Shown here: piece by piece, positions 1 through 9,159 of the stretch
How positions within the stretch are numbered: the stretch's first letter is position 1
Layout: the number at the start of each line of letters is the position of its first letter
DNA from: Sphingopyxis sp. USTB-05
GTDB taxonomy: Bacteria; Pseudomonadota; Alphaproteobacteria; Sphingomonadales; Sphingomonadaceae
DNA: 64,000 bases
NCBI RefSeq assembly: GCF_023822045.1
Contig: NZ_CP084712.1
Span: 2,976,001-3,040,000, forward strand
Direction: 5' to 3'
The notes under the pieces: generated by a model
What the model was told of the DNA's origin: nothing
What the model saw: only the letters and a program-made list of their open reading frames with translations
Databases searched by the model: none
Position numbers and translations under genes: made by a program

Positions 1-3
1 AAT

Positions 4-789
4 TCAGGCGATGATGACGCGGATGCCGGCGGCTTCCATCATCGCGACATGACGCGTTTCGATTCCAGAGTCGGTGACGACGACGTCGATCTCGTCCAGC
101 GCACATACGACGTTGCCCGACGGGCCCGAAAATTTAGAACTGTCGACGAGCACGATGATCTCGTCGGCGCGTTCGATCAGCCGGCGTTCGGCCGCAACAA
201 GGATCACGTCGGCCTGCATTAGCCCCGCGGGACCCATCGACGCCGCACCCATGAACAGCTTCGGCGCGTGAAAGCGCGGCATGCCGTCATCGCCGGCGGC
301 CGACAGGACGATATTCTGTTCGCGAAAGACCTGGCCCGATGGAATGAGGATCCGCGTCGTCGACTGCGGCAACAGCGCGCTGACGATGTGAAGCGAGTTG
401 GTCAGAACCTGCAGGCTCAGCCCGTCCAGGTGCGGGCACATCTGCAGCGTCGTCGAGCCGCCGTCGATCATGACGCCTTCGCCCGGAATGCAGAGCCCTG
501 CGGCGGCGCGGCCGATCGCTTCCTTGGCGCCGCGATTGCGGCCGATATTTTCGTGGAATGGAACGCCCGACAGTCCGTCTTCGGACGTACTGGATGTAAC
601 GCTTCCGCCTCCGACGCGCTTCGCCCCGCCACGTACGCGCGTGATGACGCCCGCCTCTTCCAGCCGGTCGAGATCGCGTCGGATGGTGGCTGGCGACGCG
701 GCGACGCGGCTTTCGAGGTCGCGGAACGAGACGAAACCGCTCTCGCCCAGGCTATCGAGGATCATTTTTTCGCGTTCGGCTGCGTGCAT
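4..789 (-). CDS. DeoR-family transcriptional regulator of the rhamnose locus
   Basis: This is a 261-aa DeoR/GlpR-type sugar regulator. Residues about 5-60 form the N-terminal winged HTH (SPATIRRDLDRLEEAG is the recognition region), and the rest resembles the DeoR sugar-phosphate sensor domain (MIDGGSTTLQM, TNSLHIV, DSSKF). It reads in the same direction as, and lies just downstream of, rhamnose isomerase (60 bp gap). It is therefore probably the local regulator, releasing DNA when a rhamnose intermediate binds. Known DeoR relatives in alphaproteobacterial rhamnose clusters are repressors; that role here is inferred. The likely target is the TTCG repeat array between the two divergent transcription units. 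The stop lies only 4 bases from the window edge, so the gene is complete. Confidence 0.88.
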   Translation of the reverse strand: MHAAEREKMILDSLGESGFVSFRDLESRVAASPATIRRDLDRLEEAGVITRVRGGAKRVGGGSVTSSTSEDGLSGVPFHENIGRNRGAKEAIGRAAAGLCIPGEGVMIDGGSTTLQMCPHLDGLSLQVLTNSLHIVSALLPQSTTRILIPSGQVFREQNIVLSAAGDDGMPRFHAPKLFMGAASMGPAGLMQADVILVAAERRLIERADEIIVLVDSSKFSGPSGNVVCALDEIDVVVTDSGIETRHVAMMEAAGIRVIIA

Positions 790-849
790 CGGGGTCCCTG
801 TCTGATTGCGTCTATTTGACGGGAGCTGCGCCGAGTTGCAATCGAATGA

Positions 850-2145
850 TTAGACGATCCCCGCCGTCGTGCCCGCCGCGCGCCGTTCCTGCGCCTTGCG
901 ATCCCGCCACCCGCTCGCGCGATAGGCCGTAATTGCATCGATCGCCCCGCCCGCCTCGGCGCGCGCCGCCGCGAGGATCGGGGTGACGTCGGTGCGGTAC
1001 GCGACGCGCAGCGCCTGGAACGCCATCATCGTGTCGTTCGCTTCCTGCGCCGCGAGCAAAGCCTCGCGGTCGACGAGCAGCGCCTTGGCATAGGCCGCGA
1101 CGATCGCCTCGGCCGACGACAACATGCTTTCGATCGGGTCGGTCACATTGTGCGACTGGTCGATCATGTAGGCGGGGCGGAAATCGCCGCGCGGGTTCAT
1201 CTCGGCCTCGATCAACTCGTTGAAGACGAGGAAGAGCTGGTGCGGATTGATCGATCCCGAGTCGAGGTCGTCGTCGCCATATTTGCTGTCGTTGAAGTGG
1301 AAGCCGCCGAGCTTTCCGAAGCGATGGAGCCGGGCGACGATCTGTTCGATGTTTACGTTCGGCGCGTGATGCCCAAGATCGACAAGGCATTTCGCCTTGT
1401 CGCCAAGCTCCTGCGCGACGAGGATCGAACTGCCCCAGTCGGCGATCACGGTCGAATAGAAGGCGGGTTCGAACATCTTGTGTTCGATCAGCATACGCCA
1501 GTCGTCGGGGAGCGCGGCATAGACCTGCGCAGCCGCATCGAGATAGCGGTCGAGGCTGCGACCGAGATCCTGCTGTCCCGGAAAATTGGTGCCGTCGCCG
1601 ACCCAGACGGTCAGGTCGGTGACGCCAAGCTGCCGGCCAATCTCGATACATTCGATGTTGTGCGCGACCGCCTGCTCGCGCACCTCAGCGCGCGTTGAGG
1701 AAAGCGAGCCCGTGGCGTAGCTTGCCGCCTGCCCTGGCTGATCCTGAAAGGTGTTGCTGTTCACCGCATCGAAGCCGAGCCCGAGCGCCGCCGCTTCCTC
1801 GCGCAACCCGCGGTAGTCGCCGACCTTGTCCCACGGAAAATGTGGACTGACGCGCGGCGTCGCGCGCCCGAGTTGCTGAATGACCGCACAATCTTCAAGC
1901 TTTTCGTGAATGTTGGTCGGCTCGCCGGCAATCGGGAATTTGGCGAAGCGCGTGCCGCCGCGCCCGGCGCCCCAACTCGGCACCGCGACCGAGAAACCCG
2001 CGACCTTTGCCTTCACGCCGTCGATGTCGATCCCCCGCCGGCCAAGCTGGCGGCCGAGGCTGCCATAATCGTCGTCGAGCGCATCGATCAGACCGGCGTT
2101 CAGCCGCTCGATGTCATCCTGTGCGAGCGGCAGGTCGCCGGCCAT
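850..2145 (-). CDS. rhaI: L-rhamnose isomerase
   Basis: The protein converts L-rhamnose to L-rhamnulose in the cytoplasm, the first step of catabolism. It is 431 aa and matches the Pseudomonas stutzeri/rhizobial isomerase type, a metal-dependent TIM barrel distinct from E. coli RhaA. Visible metal-site residues are E221 (LIEHKMFEP), D256 and H259 (LVDLGHH), H283 (GFHFND) and D291. The gene sits between the fused aldolase gene (22 bp upstream) and the DeoR gene, forming one minus-strand operon. The start is the ATG followed by AGDLPLAQDD; GGAGAG lies just upstream of it. The assignment rests on motifs and context and is firm. Confidence 0.93.
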   Translation of the reverse strand: MAGDLPLAQDDIERLNAGLIDALDDDYGSLGRQLGRRGIDIDGVKAKVAGFSVAVPSWGAGRGGTRFAKFPIAGEPTNIHEKLEDCAVIQQLGRATPRVSPHFPWDKVGDYRGLREEAAALGLGFDAVNSNTFQDQPGQAASYATGSLSSTRAEVREQAVAHNIECIEIGRQLGVTDLTVWVGDGTNFPGQQDLGRSLDRYLDAAAQVYAALPDDWRMLIEHKMFEPAFYSTVIADWGSSILVAQELGDKAKCLVDLGHHAPNVNIEQIVARLHRFGKLGGFHFNDSKYGDDDLDSGSINPHQLFLVFNELIEAEMNPRGDFRPAYMIDQSHNVTDPIESMLSSAEAIVAAYAKALLVDREALLAAQEANDTMMAFQALRVAYRTDVTPILAAARAEAGGAIDAITAYRASGWRDRKAQERRAAGTTAGIV

Positions 2146-2167
2146 AAATCTCTCCTGATTCCGTATC

Positions 2168-4282
2168 TTATCGCGTAAATGCCTGCGCGTTGCCCGCGTC
2201 GACGTTGATCATATTGCCGGTCGACTTTGCCGACATATCAGAACTGAGGAAATAGACCGCTTCAGCGACATCCTCGGGCAGCACGTCGCGCTTCAGCATC
2301 GACCGGTTGCGATAATGTTCTTCGAGCTCGCTGCCCGAATCGATGCCGTGCGCACCCGCGCGTTCGCGGCGCCAGTCGCCGTCCCAGATACGCGATCCCT
2401 TGATCACCGCATCGGGATTGACCGTGTTGACGCGGATACCGAACGGCGCCCCTTCCAGCGCGAGGCAGCGCGCAAGGTGCAGTGCCGCCGCCTTTGCCGA
2501 CGCATAGGCCGAGGCGTTGGTCGCCGCGGCGATCCCGTTCTTCGACCCGATGAAAACGATCGAACCGCCGCCCTGCGCCTTCATCAGCGGAAAGGCTGCG
2601 CGCGCGGTGAGGAAATAGCCCTGCGCAAGCACATCGTAATTGCGCTGCCACAGTTCGAGCGTCGTATCCTCGATCGGCGCCGACGAGGCGATGCCCGCGT
2701 TCGCGACAAGAATGTCGAGCCCCCCGAACTCGCGCGCGCAGTCCGCAAAGGCCGCCGCAACCTGCACTTCGTCGGTCACGTCGCACACTGCCGAGCGAAT
2801 GCGGTCGCGGCCAAAGCGGCCTTCAAGTTCCTGCGCCGCCTTGGTCAGCGCATCGGCATCGCGGTCGACAAGCAGCACGCACGCATCGTCAGCGGCAAGG
2901 CGTTCGGCGGTTGCGGCACCGATGCCGCCCGCGCCGCCGGTTACGAGCGCGATGCGACCGGCGAGAGGCTTGCGCTTCGGCATGCGCTGGAGCTTCGCTT
3001 CCTCGAGCAGCCAATATTCGATATCGAACGCTTCCTGCTCGTCGAGCCCGACATAGGCGCCGATCGCCTCGGCACCGCGCATCACATTGATCGCGTTCGC
3101 ATAGAATTCGCCCGCAAGCCGCGCGGTCGTCTTGTCACCGGCAAATGTCATACGGCCGATGCCGGGAACCAGCACGACGACGGGATTGGGATCGCGCATT
3201 GCCGGCGAACCCGGCCGCGCGCATCGCTGATAATAAGCGGCATAGTCGGCGCGATACGCCTCGATCCGCTCCGCCAGATAGTTGCTGTCGTCGATCCGTG
3301 CCGGGTCGAGCACGAGCGGCGCAATCTTGGTGCGCAGGAAATGGTCGGGGCACGAAGTGCCGATCACTGCGAGTTTTGCAAAATCTCGGCTGCTCGTGAA
3401 TTCGAGCGTTTCGGCATCGTCGGCGAAATGCCCCACGCGCCGTCCCCCCATCAACCCGCGCAGCAGCGGCATCAGCCTGGCGGCTGCGAAGGCGCGTTCG
3501 GCGGCTGGCAGCGGCGCGATGACCTCACCTCCGAACCCCGACTTGGTGGCCAGCTTGGCGTTCAGATGCCTCGCGGCATCGGTGATCAGCGCGATGGTGT
3601 TATCGTAACAGACCTTGGCGCTATCGCCCCAGCAGATGATGCCATGGCCCGCGAGCATCACGCCGCGAAGACCCGGATGAGCGGCAACATAGTCGCGCAA
3701 TTTGAGCCCGAGATCGAACCCGGGGCGCTGCCAGGGCAGCCAGCCCACCGCTCCGCCCCAGATCGCCTTGGTCGCAGCCTCGCCTTCGCTCGACGCGGCG
3801 AGCGCGATGATCGCGTCCGGATGGACATGGTCGACATGTGCAAAGGGCAGATAGCTATGGAGCGGGGTATCGATCGACGCCGCGCGCGGATTGAGCGCGA
3901 AGGTGCAGTGCGGCAGATAGCCGACCATCTCGTCTTCATGCTCCAGCCCGCGATAGAGCTTCTCGAGACCAAGAAGCTTGCTCTGGTAGAGTGTCGAAAA
4001 CCCGTCGAGCTTCATCGAACCGATGTCGCCCCCCGATCCCTTCACCCACAGGACCGGCACCGTTTCGCCGGTGAGCGGATCGCGCGCATCGAGCTTGGCC
4101 GATGTGTTCCCCCCGCCGAAATTGGTGACGGTGAGGTCCGACCCGAGCCGGTTAGAGCGATAGAGCAGCAGATCTTCGGGCGACTTGTCCGCCGCCTCTT
4201 CGTCCGACCAGCGATTCGCCGGAATGACGAATGGCAGCGCGGCAGCGTTGGATTTCGGTGGGACGTCCAGAAGATCGGGCAT
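2168..4282 (-). CDS. rhaD: Bifunctional rhamnulose-1-phosphate aldolase / L-lactaldehyde dehydrogenase (SDR fusion)
   Basis: This 704-aa fusion carries out two consecutive steps: cleavage of L-rhamnulose-1-phosphate to DHAP and L-lactaldehyde, then oxidation of lactaldehyde to L-lactate. Residues 1-about 430 are a class II aldolase/adducin domain with zinc-ligand histidines H149/H152/H154 (HVDHVH) and H213 (AGHGII). Residues from about 441 form a short-chain dehydrogenase with the nucleotide motif TGGAGGIG (448-455), NAG and the catalytic YxxxK (YASAK). The length matches the known fused family. It is the first gene of the minus-strand unit, divergent from the kinase. The fusion explains why no separate aldehyde dehydrogenase is needed here. 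Confidence 0.94.
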   Translation of the reverse strand: MPDLLDVPPKSNAAALPFVIPANRWSDEEAADKSPEDLLLYRSNRLGSDLTVTNFGGGNTSAKLDARDPLTGETVPVLWVKGSGGDIGSMKLDGFSTLYQSKLLGLEKLYRGLEHEDEMVGYLPHCTFALNPRAASIDTPLHSYLPFAHVDHVHPDAIIALAASSEGEAATKAIWGGAVGWLPWQRPGFDLGLKLRDYVAAHPGLRGVMLAGHGIICWGDSAKVCYDNTIALITDAARHLNAKLATKSGFGGEVIAPLPAAERAFAAARLMPLLRGLMGGRRVGHFADDAETLEFTSSRDFAKLAVIGTSCPDHFLRTKIAPLVLDPARIDDSNYLAERIEAYRADYAAYYQRCARPGSPAMRDPNPVVVLVPGIGRMTFAGDKTTARLAGEFYANAINVMRGAEAIGAYVGLDEQEAFDIEYWLLEEAKLQRMPKRKPLAGRIALVTGGAGGIGAATAERLAADDACVLLVDRDADALTKAAQELEGRFGRDRIRSAVCDVTDEVQVAAAFADCAREFGGLDILVANAGIASSAPIEDTTLELWQRNYDVLAQGYFLTARAAFPLMKAQGGGSIVFIGSKNGIAAATNASAYASAKAAALHLARCLALEGAPFGIRVNTVNPDAVIKGSRIWDGDWRRERAGAHGIDSGSELEEHYRNRSMLKRDVLPEDVAEAVYFLSSDMSAKSTGNMINVDAGNAQAFTR

Positions 4283-4296
4283 GAAGGAAACTCGTT

Positions 4297-4376
4297 GTTT
4301 CGACTATGACAAGCCATGTATCGAAAACGCTGGCGTCCTGCAATCAGTTTCGATAAAGTTCGATCAAATTCGGTCG
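4297..4376. promoter_or_regulatory. Divergent rhamnose promoter region with phased TTCG repeats (candidate DeoR operator)
   Basis: The 115-bp gap between the divergent aldolase and kinase genes holds three head-to-tail 10-bp units: GTTTCGATAA (4347-4356), AGTTCGATCA (4357-4366) and AATTCGGTCG (4367-4376). A fourth GTTTCGACTA lies at 4297-4306, and a reversed copy (GTATCGAAA) at 4318-4326. DeoR/GlpR repressors commonly bind tandem TTCG-containing half-sites with helical phasing. A DeoR gene closes the minus-strand operon, so this is the natural operator controlling both directions. Binding is inferred. Confidence 0.6.
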
Positions 4377-4397
4377 CAACGAAGCAAAGGGAGAGGG

Positions 4398-5816
4398 ATG
4401 AAGGGTCGCGCCACCATAGTCCTCGATATCGGGAAAACCTTGGCAAAGCTGAGCCTCTGGTCGCCGGATGGCGCCTTGATTGAACGGCGCGTGCGGCCGA
4501 ACGAGCGCATCAGGACGGCGGGCTATGCCGCGCTCGACACGGCCGGGATCGAAGCCTGGGCCGTCGAGGTGCTGCGATATTTCGCGACGCTTGCGGACGT
4601 AGGCGCGATCGTTCCGGTGGGCCATGGTGCCGGCGCAGCGATTATTCGCGGCGACCATCTTGCTTGCCCCCCGCTCGACTATGAAGAAGCGCTGCCGGCG
4701 GACTTGCGCACAGCCTATGCGGCCGAGCGGGACGCCTTTGCAGAGACGGGCTCCCCCGCCCTGCCCGACGGGCTCAATCTCGGCGCGCAGCTTTTCCGTC
4801 TTGAGCGTCGCGACCCCACGCTCGCGCGCGGCACGCAAATCGTGCCTTGGGCGCAATATTGGAGTTGGCTATTGAGCGGGGTGGCCGCATCGGAGGTGAC
4901 CAGCCTCGGCTGTCATACCGATCTCTGGAACCCGATCGCCGGCAGGCCGTCCGGACTCGCCGAACGGCACGGCTGGGCGGAACGACTTGCCCCGCTGCGC
5001 ACGGCGGGCGACATATTGGGCACGCTGCGGCCCGAATGGGTTTTCCGGACCGGGCTGCCCGCCGACACCGAGATCCATTGCGGCCTTCATGATTCGAACG
5101 CGGCGCTGCTCGCCGCGCGCGGCTTCGCCGAAATCGCAGATCATGAGTCGACCGTGCTGTCGACGGGCACATGGTTCGTCGCGATGCGATCTCCCCAGGA
5201 CGCGGCGTCGGTCGACATCGCCCGCCTCGACGAGCGTCGCGATTGCCTGATCAACGTCGATGTCCACGGCACACCGATCCCGTCGGCCCGATTCATGGGT
5301 GGGCGCGAGATCGAGACATTGATCGGCCTCGACACGCGGCAAAGCGACATTGCGCCTGACCAACCCGCACTGCTGGACGCGCTGCCCGATACGCTCGCCG
5401 GTGGCGCAATGCTGCTGCCCACCTTCGCGCCGGGCTTCGGCCCCTTCCCGCATGGTCGCGGCCGATGGATCGCCGAGCCTCCGGGGCAGCCCGCGCGCCG
5501 CGCCGCAGTGTCGCTATACGCCGCGCTGGTCACCGACGCGTCGTTGGGCCTGATCGGCACAAGGGAACGCCTGTTGATCGAGGGCCGCTTCGCCGAAGGG
5601 CAGGTTTTCGTCCGCGCGCTTGCGGCGCTGCGGCCCGACCTTCGCACCTATATCGGTAAGGCGCACAATGACGTTTCCTATGGTGCGCTGCGGCTCTTGG
5701 ACGCCGCGTTGCCCACGGCAGAACCGCTCGAACTGGTCGAGCCGCTCGATATCGATCTTGGGCCCTATCGCGACCGCTGGCGCGAAGAAGCCGAACGGGT
5801 GGAAGAAACCGCGTGA
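4398..5816 (+). CDS. rhaK: FGGY-family sugar kinase, rhamnulokinase role
   Basis: This cytoplasmic kinase of 472 aa probably phosphorylates L-rhamnulose to L-rhamnulose-1-phosphate. It shows the FGGY/actin-fold N-terminal phosphate loop ([14 protein letters not shown], residues 8-21) and the second-domain segment [11 protein letters not shown] followed by STGTW. I chose ATG 4398 because GGGAGAGGG lies 2-9 bases upstream and the protein then begins at the fold start; the frame is open further upstream but would run into the aldolase gene. It overlaps the next gene by 4 bases (GTGA). The rhamnulose specificity comes from its neighbours, since FGGY kinases for fucose and other sugars look alike. 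Confidence 0.87.
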   Translation: MKGRATIVLDIGKTLAKLSLWSPDGALIERRVRPNERIRTAGYAALDTAGIEAWAVEVLRYFATLADVGAIVPVGHGAGAAIIRGDHLACPPLDYEEALPADLRTAYAAERDAFAETGSPALPDGLNLGAQLFRLERRDPTLARGTQIVPWAQYWSWLLSGVAASEVTSLGCHTDLWNPIAGRPSGLAERHGWAERLAPLRTAGDILGTLRPEWVFRTGLPADTEIHCGLHDSNAALLAARGFAEIADHESTVLSTGTWFVAMRSPQDAASVDIARLDERRDCLINVDVHGTPIPSARFMGGREIETLIGLDTRQSDIAPDQPALLDALPDTLAGGAMLLPTFAPGFGPFPHGRGRWIAEPPGQPARRAAVSLYAALVTDASLGLIGTRERLLIEGRFAEGQVFVRALAALRPDLRTYIGKAHNDVSYGALRLLDAALPTAEPLELVEPLDIDLGPYRDRWREEAERVEETA

Positions 5817-6955
5817 AAGCAGCATCGATCGGCGACTATCGCGAAGCCGCCCGGCGACGCCTGCCGCACTTCCTGTTCGAATATTTCGACGGCGGCTCCT
5901 ATGCCGAGCGGACGCTACATGCCAACATCGCCGACCTGCAGGACATTGCGCTGCGCCAGCACGTGCTGAACGACGTGTCGGCGATCGACCTGTCGACGAC
6001 GTTGTTCGGCCAGCCAGTATCGATGCCCGTCGCGCTCGGTCCGATCGGCCTCGCCGGAATGGCTGCACGCCGCGGCGAGGTACAGGCCGCGCGTGCGGCG
6101 GCAGCGAAGGGTGTGCCCTTTACGCTGTCGACCGTTTCGGCCTGCTCCCTCGCCGAGGTCGCGCAGGGCTCCCCGACGCCCTTCTGGTTCCAGCTCTATA
6201 TGATGCGCGACCGCGGCTTTATGCGATCGCTGCTCGACGAGGCCAGCGAGGCCCGCTGCCCCGTGCTCGTCTTCACCGTCGACATGCCGCTCCCGGGCGC
6301 GCGCTATCGCGATGTGCGCTCGGGCCTGTCGGGCGCCTCGGGACTTCGCGGGCAACTGCGCCGTATCGGCCAGGCCATGACCCGCCCCGGCTGGGCATGG
6401 GACGTCGGCATCCATGGCCGCCCGCATCAGCTAGGCAACGTCGCGCCGCTGCTCGGCCCGAAATCGGGACTCGAAGACTTCTTGGGCTGGATGAAAAATA
6501 ACTTCGATCCGGGCATAACTTGGGCCGACCTGGATTTCGTTCGCGCCCACTGGGCCAGACCTATCGTCTTAAAGGGCATTTTGGACACCGAAGACGCACG
6601 GCGCGCCGCCGAGGCGGGGGTCGACGGGATCATCGTATCGAATCATGGCGGGCGCCAGCTCGATGGAGTGCCGTCGGTCGCGCGCGCGCTGCCCGCGATC
6701 GCCGATGCGGTCGGTGACCGGCTGACGCTGCTCGCCGATGGCGGCGTGCGGTCGGGCCTCGATGTCGTGCGGATGCTCGCATTGGGCGCCAAAGGCGTGC
6801 TGCTCGGTCGGGCCTGGGCATTTGCGCTCGCGGCGGACGGGGGACGCGGCGTGCGACACGTGCTCGACCTGATCGAGGCCGAAATGCGTGTCGCAATGGC
6901 GCTTACCGGGGTGACCGGGGTGGACAGGATCGGGCCGGAGACATTAGCCGCCTGA
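5813..6955 (+). CDS. lldD: FMN-dependent L-lactate dehydrogenase (alpha-hydroxy acid oxidase family)
   Basis: This 380-aa enzyme belongs to the FMN alpha-hydroxy acid dehydrogenase family and should oxidise the L-lactate released by the fused aldolase/dehydrogenase to pyruvate, feeding electrons to the respiratory chain. The catalytic base and substrate-binding arginine are seen as H278 and R281 in [10 protein letters not shown]. The FMN-binding C-terminal [14 protein letters not shown] and the N-terminal FEYFDGG motif are also present. It starts at GTG, overlapping the kinase stop by 4 bases, which implies translational coupling. Other 2-hydroxy acids (mandelate, glycolate) are possible substrates in this family, but the operon argues for lactate. 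Confidence 0.9.
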   Translation: MKAASIGDYREAARRRLPHFLFEYFDGGSYAERTLHANIADLQDIALRQHVLNDVSAIDLSTTLFGQPVSMPVALGPIGLAGMAARRGEVQAARAAAAKGVPFTLSTVSACSLAEVAQGSPTPFWFQLYMMRDRGFMRSLLDEASEARCPVLVFTVDMPLPGARYRDVRSGLSGASGLRGQLRRIGQAMTRPGWAWDVGIHGRPHQLGNVAPLLGPKSGLEDFLGWMKNNFDPGITWADLDFVRAHWARPIVLKGILDTEDARRAAEAGVDGIIVSNHGGRQLDGVPSVARALPAIADAVGDRLTLLADGGVRSGLDVVRMLALGAKGVLLGRAWAFALAADGGRGVRHVLDLIEAEMRVAMALTGVTGVDRIGPETLAA

Positions 6956-6977
6956 CGGGAATGAGGGGAGAAAAAGG

Positions 6978-8039
6978 ATGGATGCGAACCCGCTGCTCGG
7001 CGTGTTCTTTCACTGGCTGGGCGGGCTATCGTCGGCGAGCTTCTATGTGCCGTACAAGCGCATCCGCGCCTGGTCGTGGGAGGTTTTCTGGATCACCGGC
7101 GGCATCTTCTCGTGGCTGATAGCTCCTTGGCTCTTCGCCTCGATCCAGACCCACGACCTGGTCGGTGTCCTCAGCCGGACGCCCGGTGATATCTGGTTCT
7201 GGTGCTGGTTCTGGGGCGCGATGTGGGGACTTGGCGGACTGACCTTCGGGCTCACCATGCGCTACCTTGGCCTCTCGCTTGGCATGGCGGTCGCGCTCGG
7301 GCTGACGACCGTCATCGGCACGATGGGGCCGCCGATCTTTCGCGGGACCTTGGGAGAATTGTTCGCCACGACCAGCGGGCAGACGGTGTTTCTCGGCATC
7401 GCGATTACGCTGATAGGGATCGTCATTGTCGCGCAGGCCGGACGCCGCAAGGAACGTGAGATGGGCGCGGCGGTCGCAGAGGCCGACAAATCCGAATTCA
7501 ATCTCCGCAAAGGATTGGCGATCGCAGTCTTCTCCGGCATCATGTCGGGCTGTTTCGCCTGGGGCCTCGACGCCGGCGCGCCGATCCGCGAGCTGACGCT
7601 CGCCGCCGGGACCGACCCGCTATGGCAGGGACTGCCCGTTCTGTGCGTCGTGCTGCTCGGCGGGCTTACGACAAACCTAATATGGTGCGCGATCCTCATC
7701 GCGCGCAACCGCAGCATACGCCAGTTCGCCGGCGAAGCCGCGCCCGGTGCGACCGAACGGCCGCCGCTCGCGCTCAACTATGGCCTCGCTGCGCTCGGCG
7801 GCACGCTCTGGTATTTCCAATTCTTCTTCTACACGATGGGCGAAAGCCAGATGGGGCGCTTCGGCTTCTCAAGCTGGACGCTGCATATGGCGAGCATCAT
7901 CCTCTTTTCGACCCTCTGGGGCTTCGCGCTCAAGGAATGGGCGCCCGCGGGCCAGCGCACCCGCGCGCTGGTCTGGCTCGGGATTGCAGTGCTGATGGCG
8001 TCGACCGTCGTGATCGGCCTCGGCAACAGCCTCGCGTAA
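6978..8039 (+). CDS. rhaT: L-rhamnose/proton symporter RhaT
   Basis: This inner-membrane sugar-proton symporter of 353 aa (E. coli RhaT is 344 aa) is very hydrophobic, with about ten predicted membrane spans. The N-terminus GVFFHWLGGLSSASFYVPYK and the conserved VFWITGGIFSWLIAP segment are characteristic of RhaT. It is the last gene of the plus-strand rhamnose unit, 22 bp after lldD, with GGGGAGAAAAAGG ahead of the ATG. It ends 6 bp from the convergent cation-transporter gene. No alternative transporter is seen in the locus, so it is probably the uptake route. Confidence 0.93.
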   Translation: MDANPLLGVFFHWLGGLSSASFYVPYKRIRAWSWEVFWITGGIFSWLIAPWLFASIQTHDLVGVLSRTPGDIWFWCWFWGAMWGLGGLTFGLTMRYLGLSLGMAVALGLTTVIGTMGPPIFRGTLGELFATTSGQTVFLGIAITLIGIVIVAQAGRRKEREMGAAVAEADKSEFNLRKGLAIAVFSGIMSGCFAWGLDAGAPIRELTLAAGTDPLWQGLPVLCVVLLGGLTTNLIWCAILIARNRSIRQFAGEAAPGATERPPLALNYGLAALGGTLWYFQFFFYTMGESQMGRFGFSSWTLHMASIILFSTLWGFALKEWAPAGQRTRALVWLGIAVLMASTVVIGLGNSLA

Positions 8040-8045
8040 TCTCTC

Positions 8046-8669
8046 CTAGGCAGGCGTTGCGGTAAGTTCGCCGCGCGCCTGCCGGAACACCTCGACGCTT
8101 CCCCAGATCGCGAGTGCAGCCATGATCGCAGCGACGATCAGGTCGGGCCAACTGCGCCCGGTGCCGAACACGCCGAGCGCCGCGCCCATCACCGCGATAT
8201 TGCCGATCGCATCGTTGCGCGAGCAGATCCACACCGAACGCATGTTCGCGTCGCCGGTGCGATAGCGATAGAGCATAAGCGCGACCGCCACATTGGCAGC
8301 GAGCGCGAGCGCGCCGATCAGTCCCATCGTCTCGGCATGCGGCGCCGATCCGCTAACAAAACCCCAGACCGCCGATCCGAATACCCAAAGGCCGAAGGCG
8401 AGCATCGTCCCCGCCTTCAGCAAAGCGGCGCGCGCACGCCATGCGAGCGCCATGCCCGCAACGCCAAGGCTGATCGCATAATTTGCGCTGTCGCCGAGGA
8501 AGTCGAGCGCATCAGCCTGAAGCGCGCGCGAGTCCGCCGCGACGCCCGCGACGATCTCGACGCCGAACATCGCTGCGTTAATCAGCAGCGCGATCCACAG
8601 GATACGCCGCCACTTGGGATCGTTGAGCGCGGTCTTGCCACTTTTGCCGGCACAGCATTGATCGGCCAT
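8046..8669 (-). CDS. CDF-type cation efflux protein (compact form)
   Basis: This 207-aa membrane protein with about six spans belongs to the cation diffusion facilitator fold but lacks the usual cytoplasmic C-terminal domain. Metal-site positions are D56xxxD60 (DALDFLGD) in span 2 and C149xxxD153 (ICSRND) in span 5; in YiiP-type zinc transporters the fifth-span position is a His. The N-terminus carries a Cys pair (C5, C6) that could pick up metal. It is divergent from a CadR-like MerR regulator with a shared palindrome, which points to inducible export of Zn/Cd/Pb-type ions. The exact ion is unknown. Confidence 0.8.
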   Translation of the reverse strand: MADQCCAGKSGKTALNDPKWRRILWIALLINAAMFGVEIVAGVAADSRALQADALDFLGDSANYAISLGVAGMALAWRARAALLKAGTMLAFGLWVFGSAVWGFVSGSAPHAETMGLIGALALAANVAVALMLYRYRTGDANMRSVWICSRNDAIGNIAVMGAALGVFGTGRSWPDLIVAAIMAALAIWGSVEVFRQARGELTATPA

Positions 8670-8711
8670 CGCCGAAATCTCCTGTCATCTTCGAGTCGGC
8701 ACCCTATATGC

Positions 8712-8732
8712 ACCCTGTAGCAACTACAGGGT
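8712..8732. promoter_or_regulatory. MerR/CadR-type operator in the cation-exporter promoter
   Basis: A perfect inverted repeat, ACCCTGTAG (8712-8720) - CAA - CTACAGGGT (8724-8732), lies between the divergent transporter and regulator genes. Read on the minus strand it sits between TTGACC and CATATA with a 19-base spacer, the over-long spacing typical of MerR-controlled promoters. The arm sequence resembles the ACCCTATAG...CTAGAGGGT class of CadR/PbrR sites. Its position 6 bases before the regulator ATG suggests autoregulation as well. Confidence 0.75.
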
Positions 8733-8738
8733 CAAGCG

Positions 8739-9149
8739 ATGAAAATTGGCGAACTGTCGCGTGCCACCGGCACGAATATCGAAACCATCCGCTATTATGA
8801 GCGCATCGGTCTGCTGCCCGCGCCGAGTCGCACCGCCGCGAACTACCGCAGCTATGGCGACGCGCATCGGTCGCGGTTGAGCTTTGTGCGCCATTCGCGC
8901 GATCTGGGCTTCACGATCGAAGAGATTCGTTCGCTGCTGGACCTGTCGGACGATCCCGCGCGCGATTGCGGTGAGGCCGACCGTATCGCGACCGCGCATC
9001 TGGAACAGGTCGAAGAAAAGATCGCGCAATTGACCGCGCTGCGTGACGAGCTCGCGCGGATCGTCGGGCGTTGCCGCGGTGGTGCGGCGGCCGACTGCCG
9101 GGTGATCGAGGCACTTGGCGATCACCGGCACTGCGAAAGCGCGCATTGA
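8739..9149 (+). CDS. MerR-family heavy-metal regulator, CadR/PbrR-like
   Basis: This 136-aa regulator has an N-terminal MerR HTH (residues 1-70, with ETIRYYERIGLLPAPSR) followed by a dimerisation helix. Cysteines at 77, 112, 120 and 132 match the C77/C112/C119 metal pocket known for CadR/PbrR, with the typical DCRVIEAL segment. It should activate the divergent cation-exporter gene when bound to a divalent soft metal such as Cd, Pb or Zn. The palindromic operator lies immediately upstream. The metal preference cannot be read from the sequence. An extra C-terminal HRHCESAH tail may add ligands. Confidence 0.85.
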   Translation: MKIGELSRATGTNIETIRYYERIGLLPAPSRTAANYRSYGDAHRSRLSFVRHSRDLGFTIEEIRSLLDLSDDPARDCGEADRIATAHLEQVEEKIAQLTALRDELARIVGRCRGGAAADCRVIEALGDHRHCESAH

Positions 9150-9159
9150 TTTGGGAAAG

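Noticed and set aside
2315..4309. Long plus-strand open frame opposite the aldolase/dehydrogenase fusion
   Set aside because: It is the antisense shadow of a well-supported gene in GC-rich DNA; its composition is Arg/His/Gly-rich with no domain.
4347..4376. Tandem units considered as a minimal CRISPR array
   Set aside because: The units are 10 bp, directly abutting with no spacers, and lie in a promoter; an operator is the better reading.
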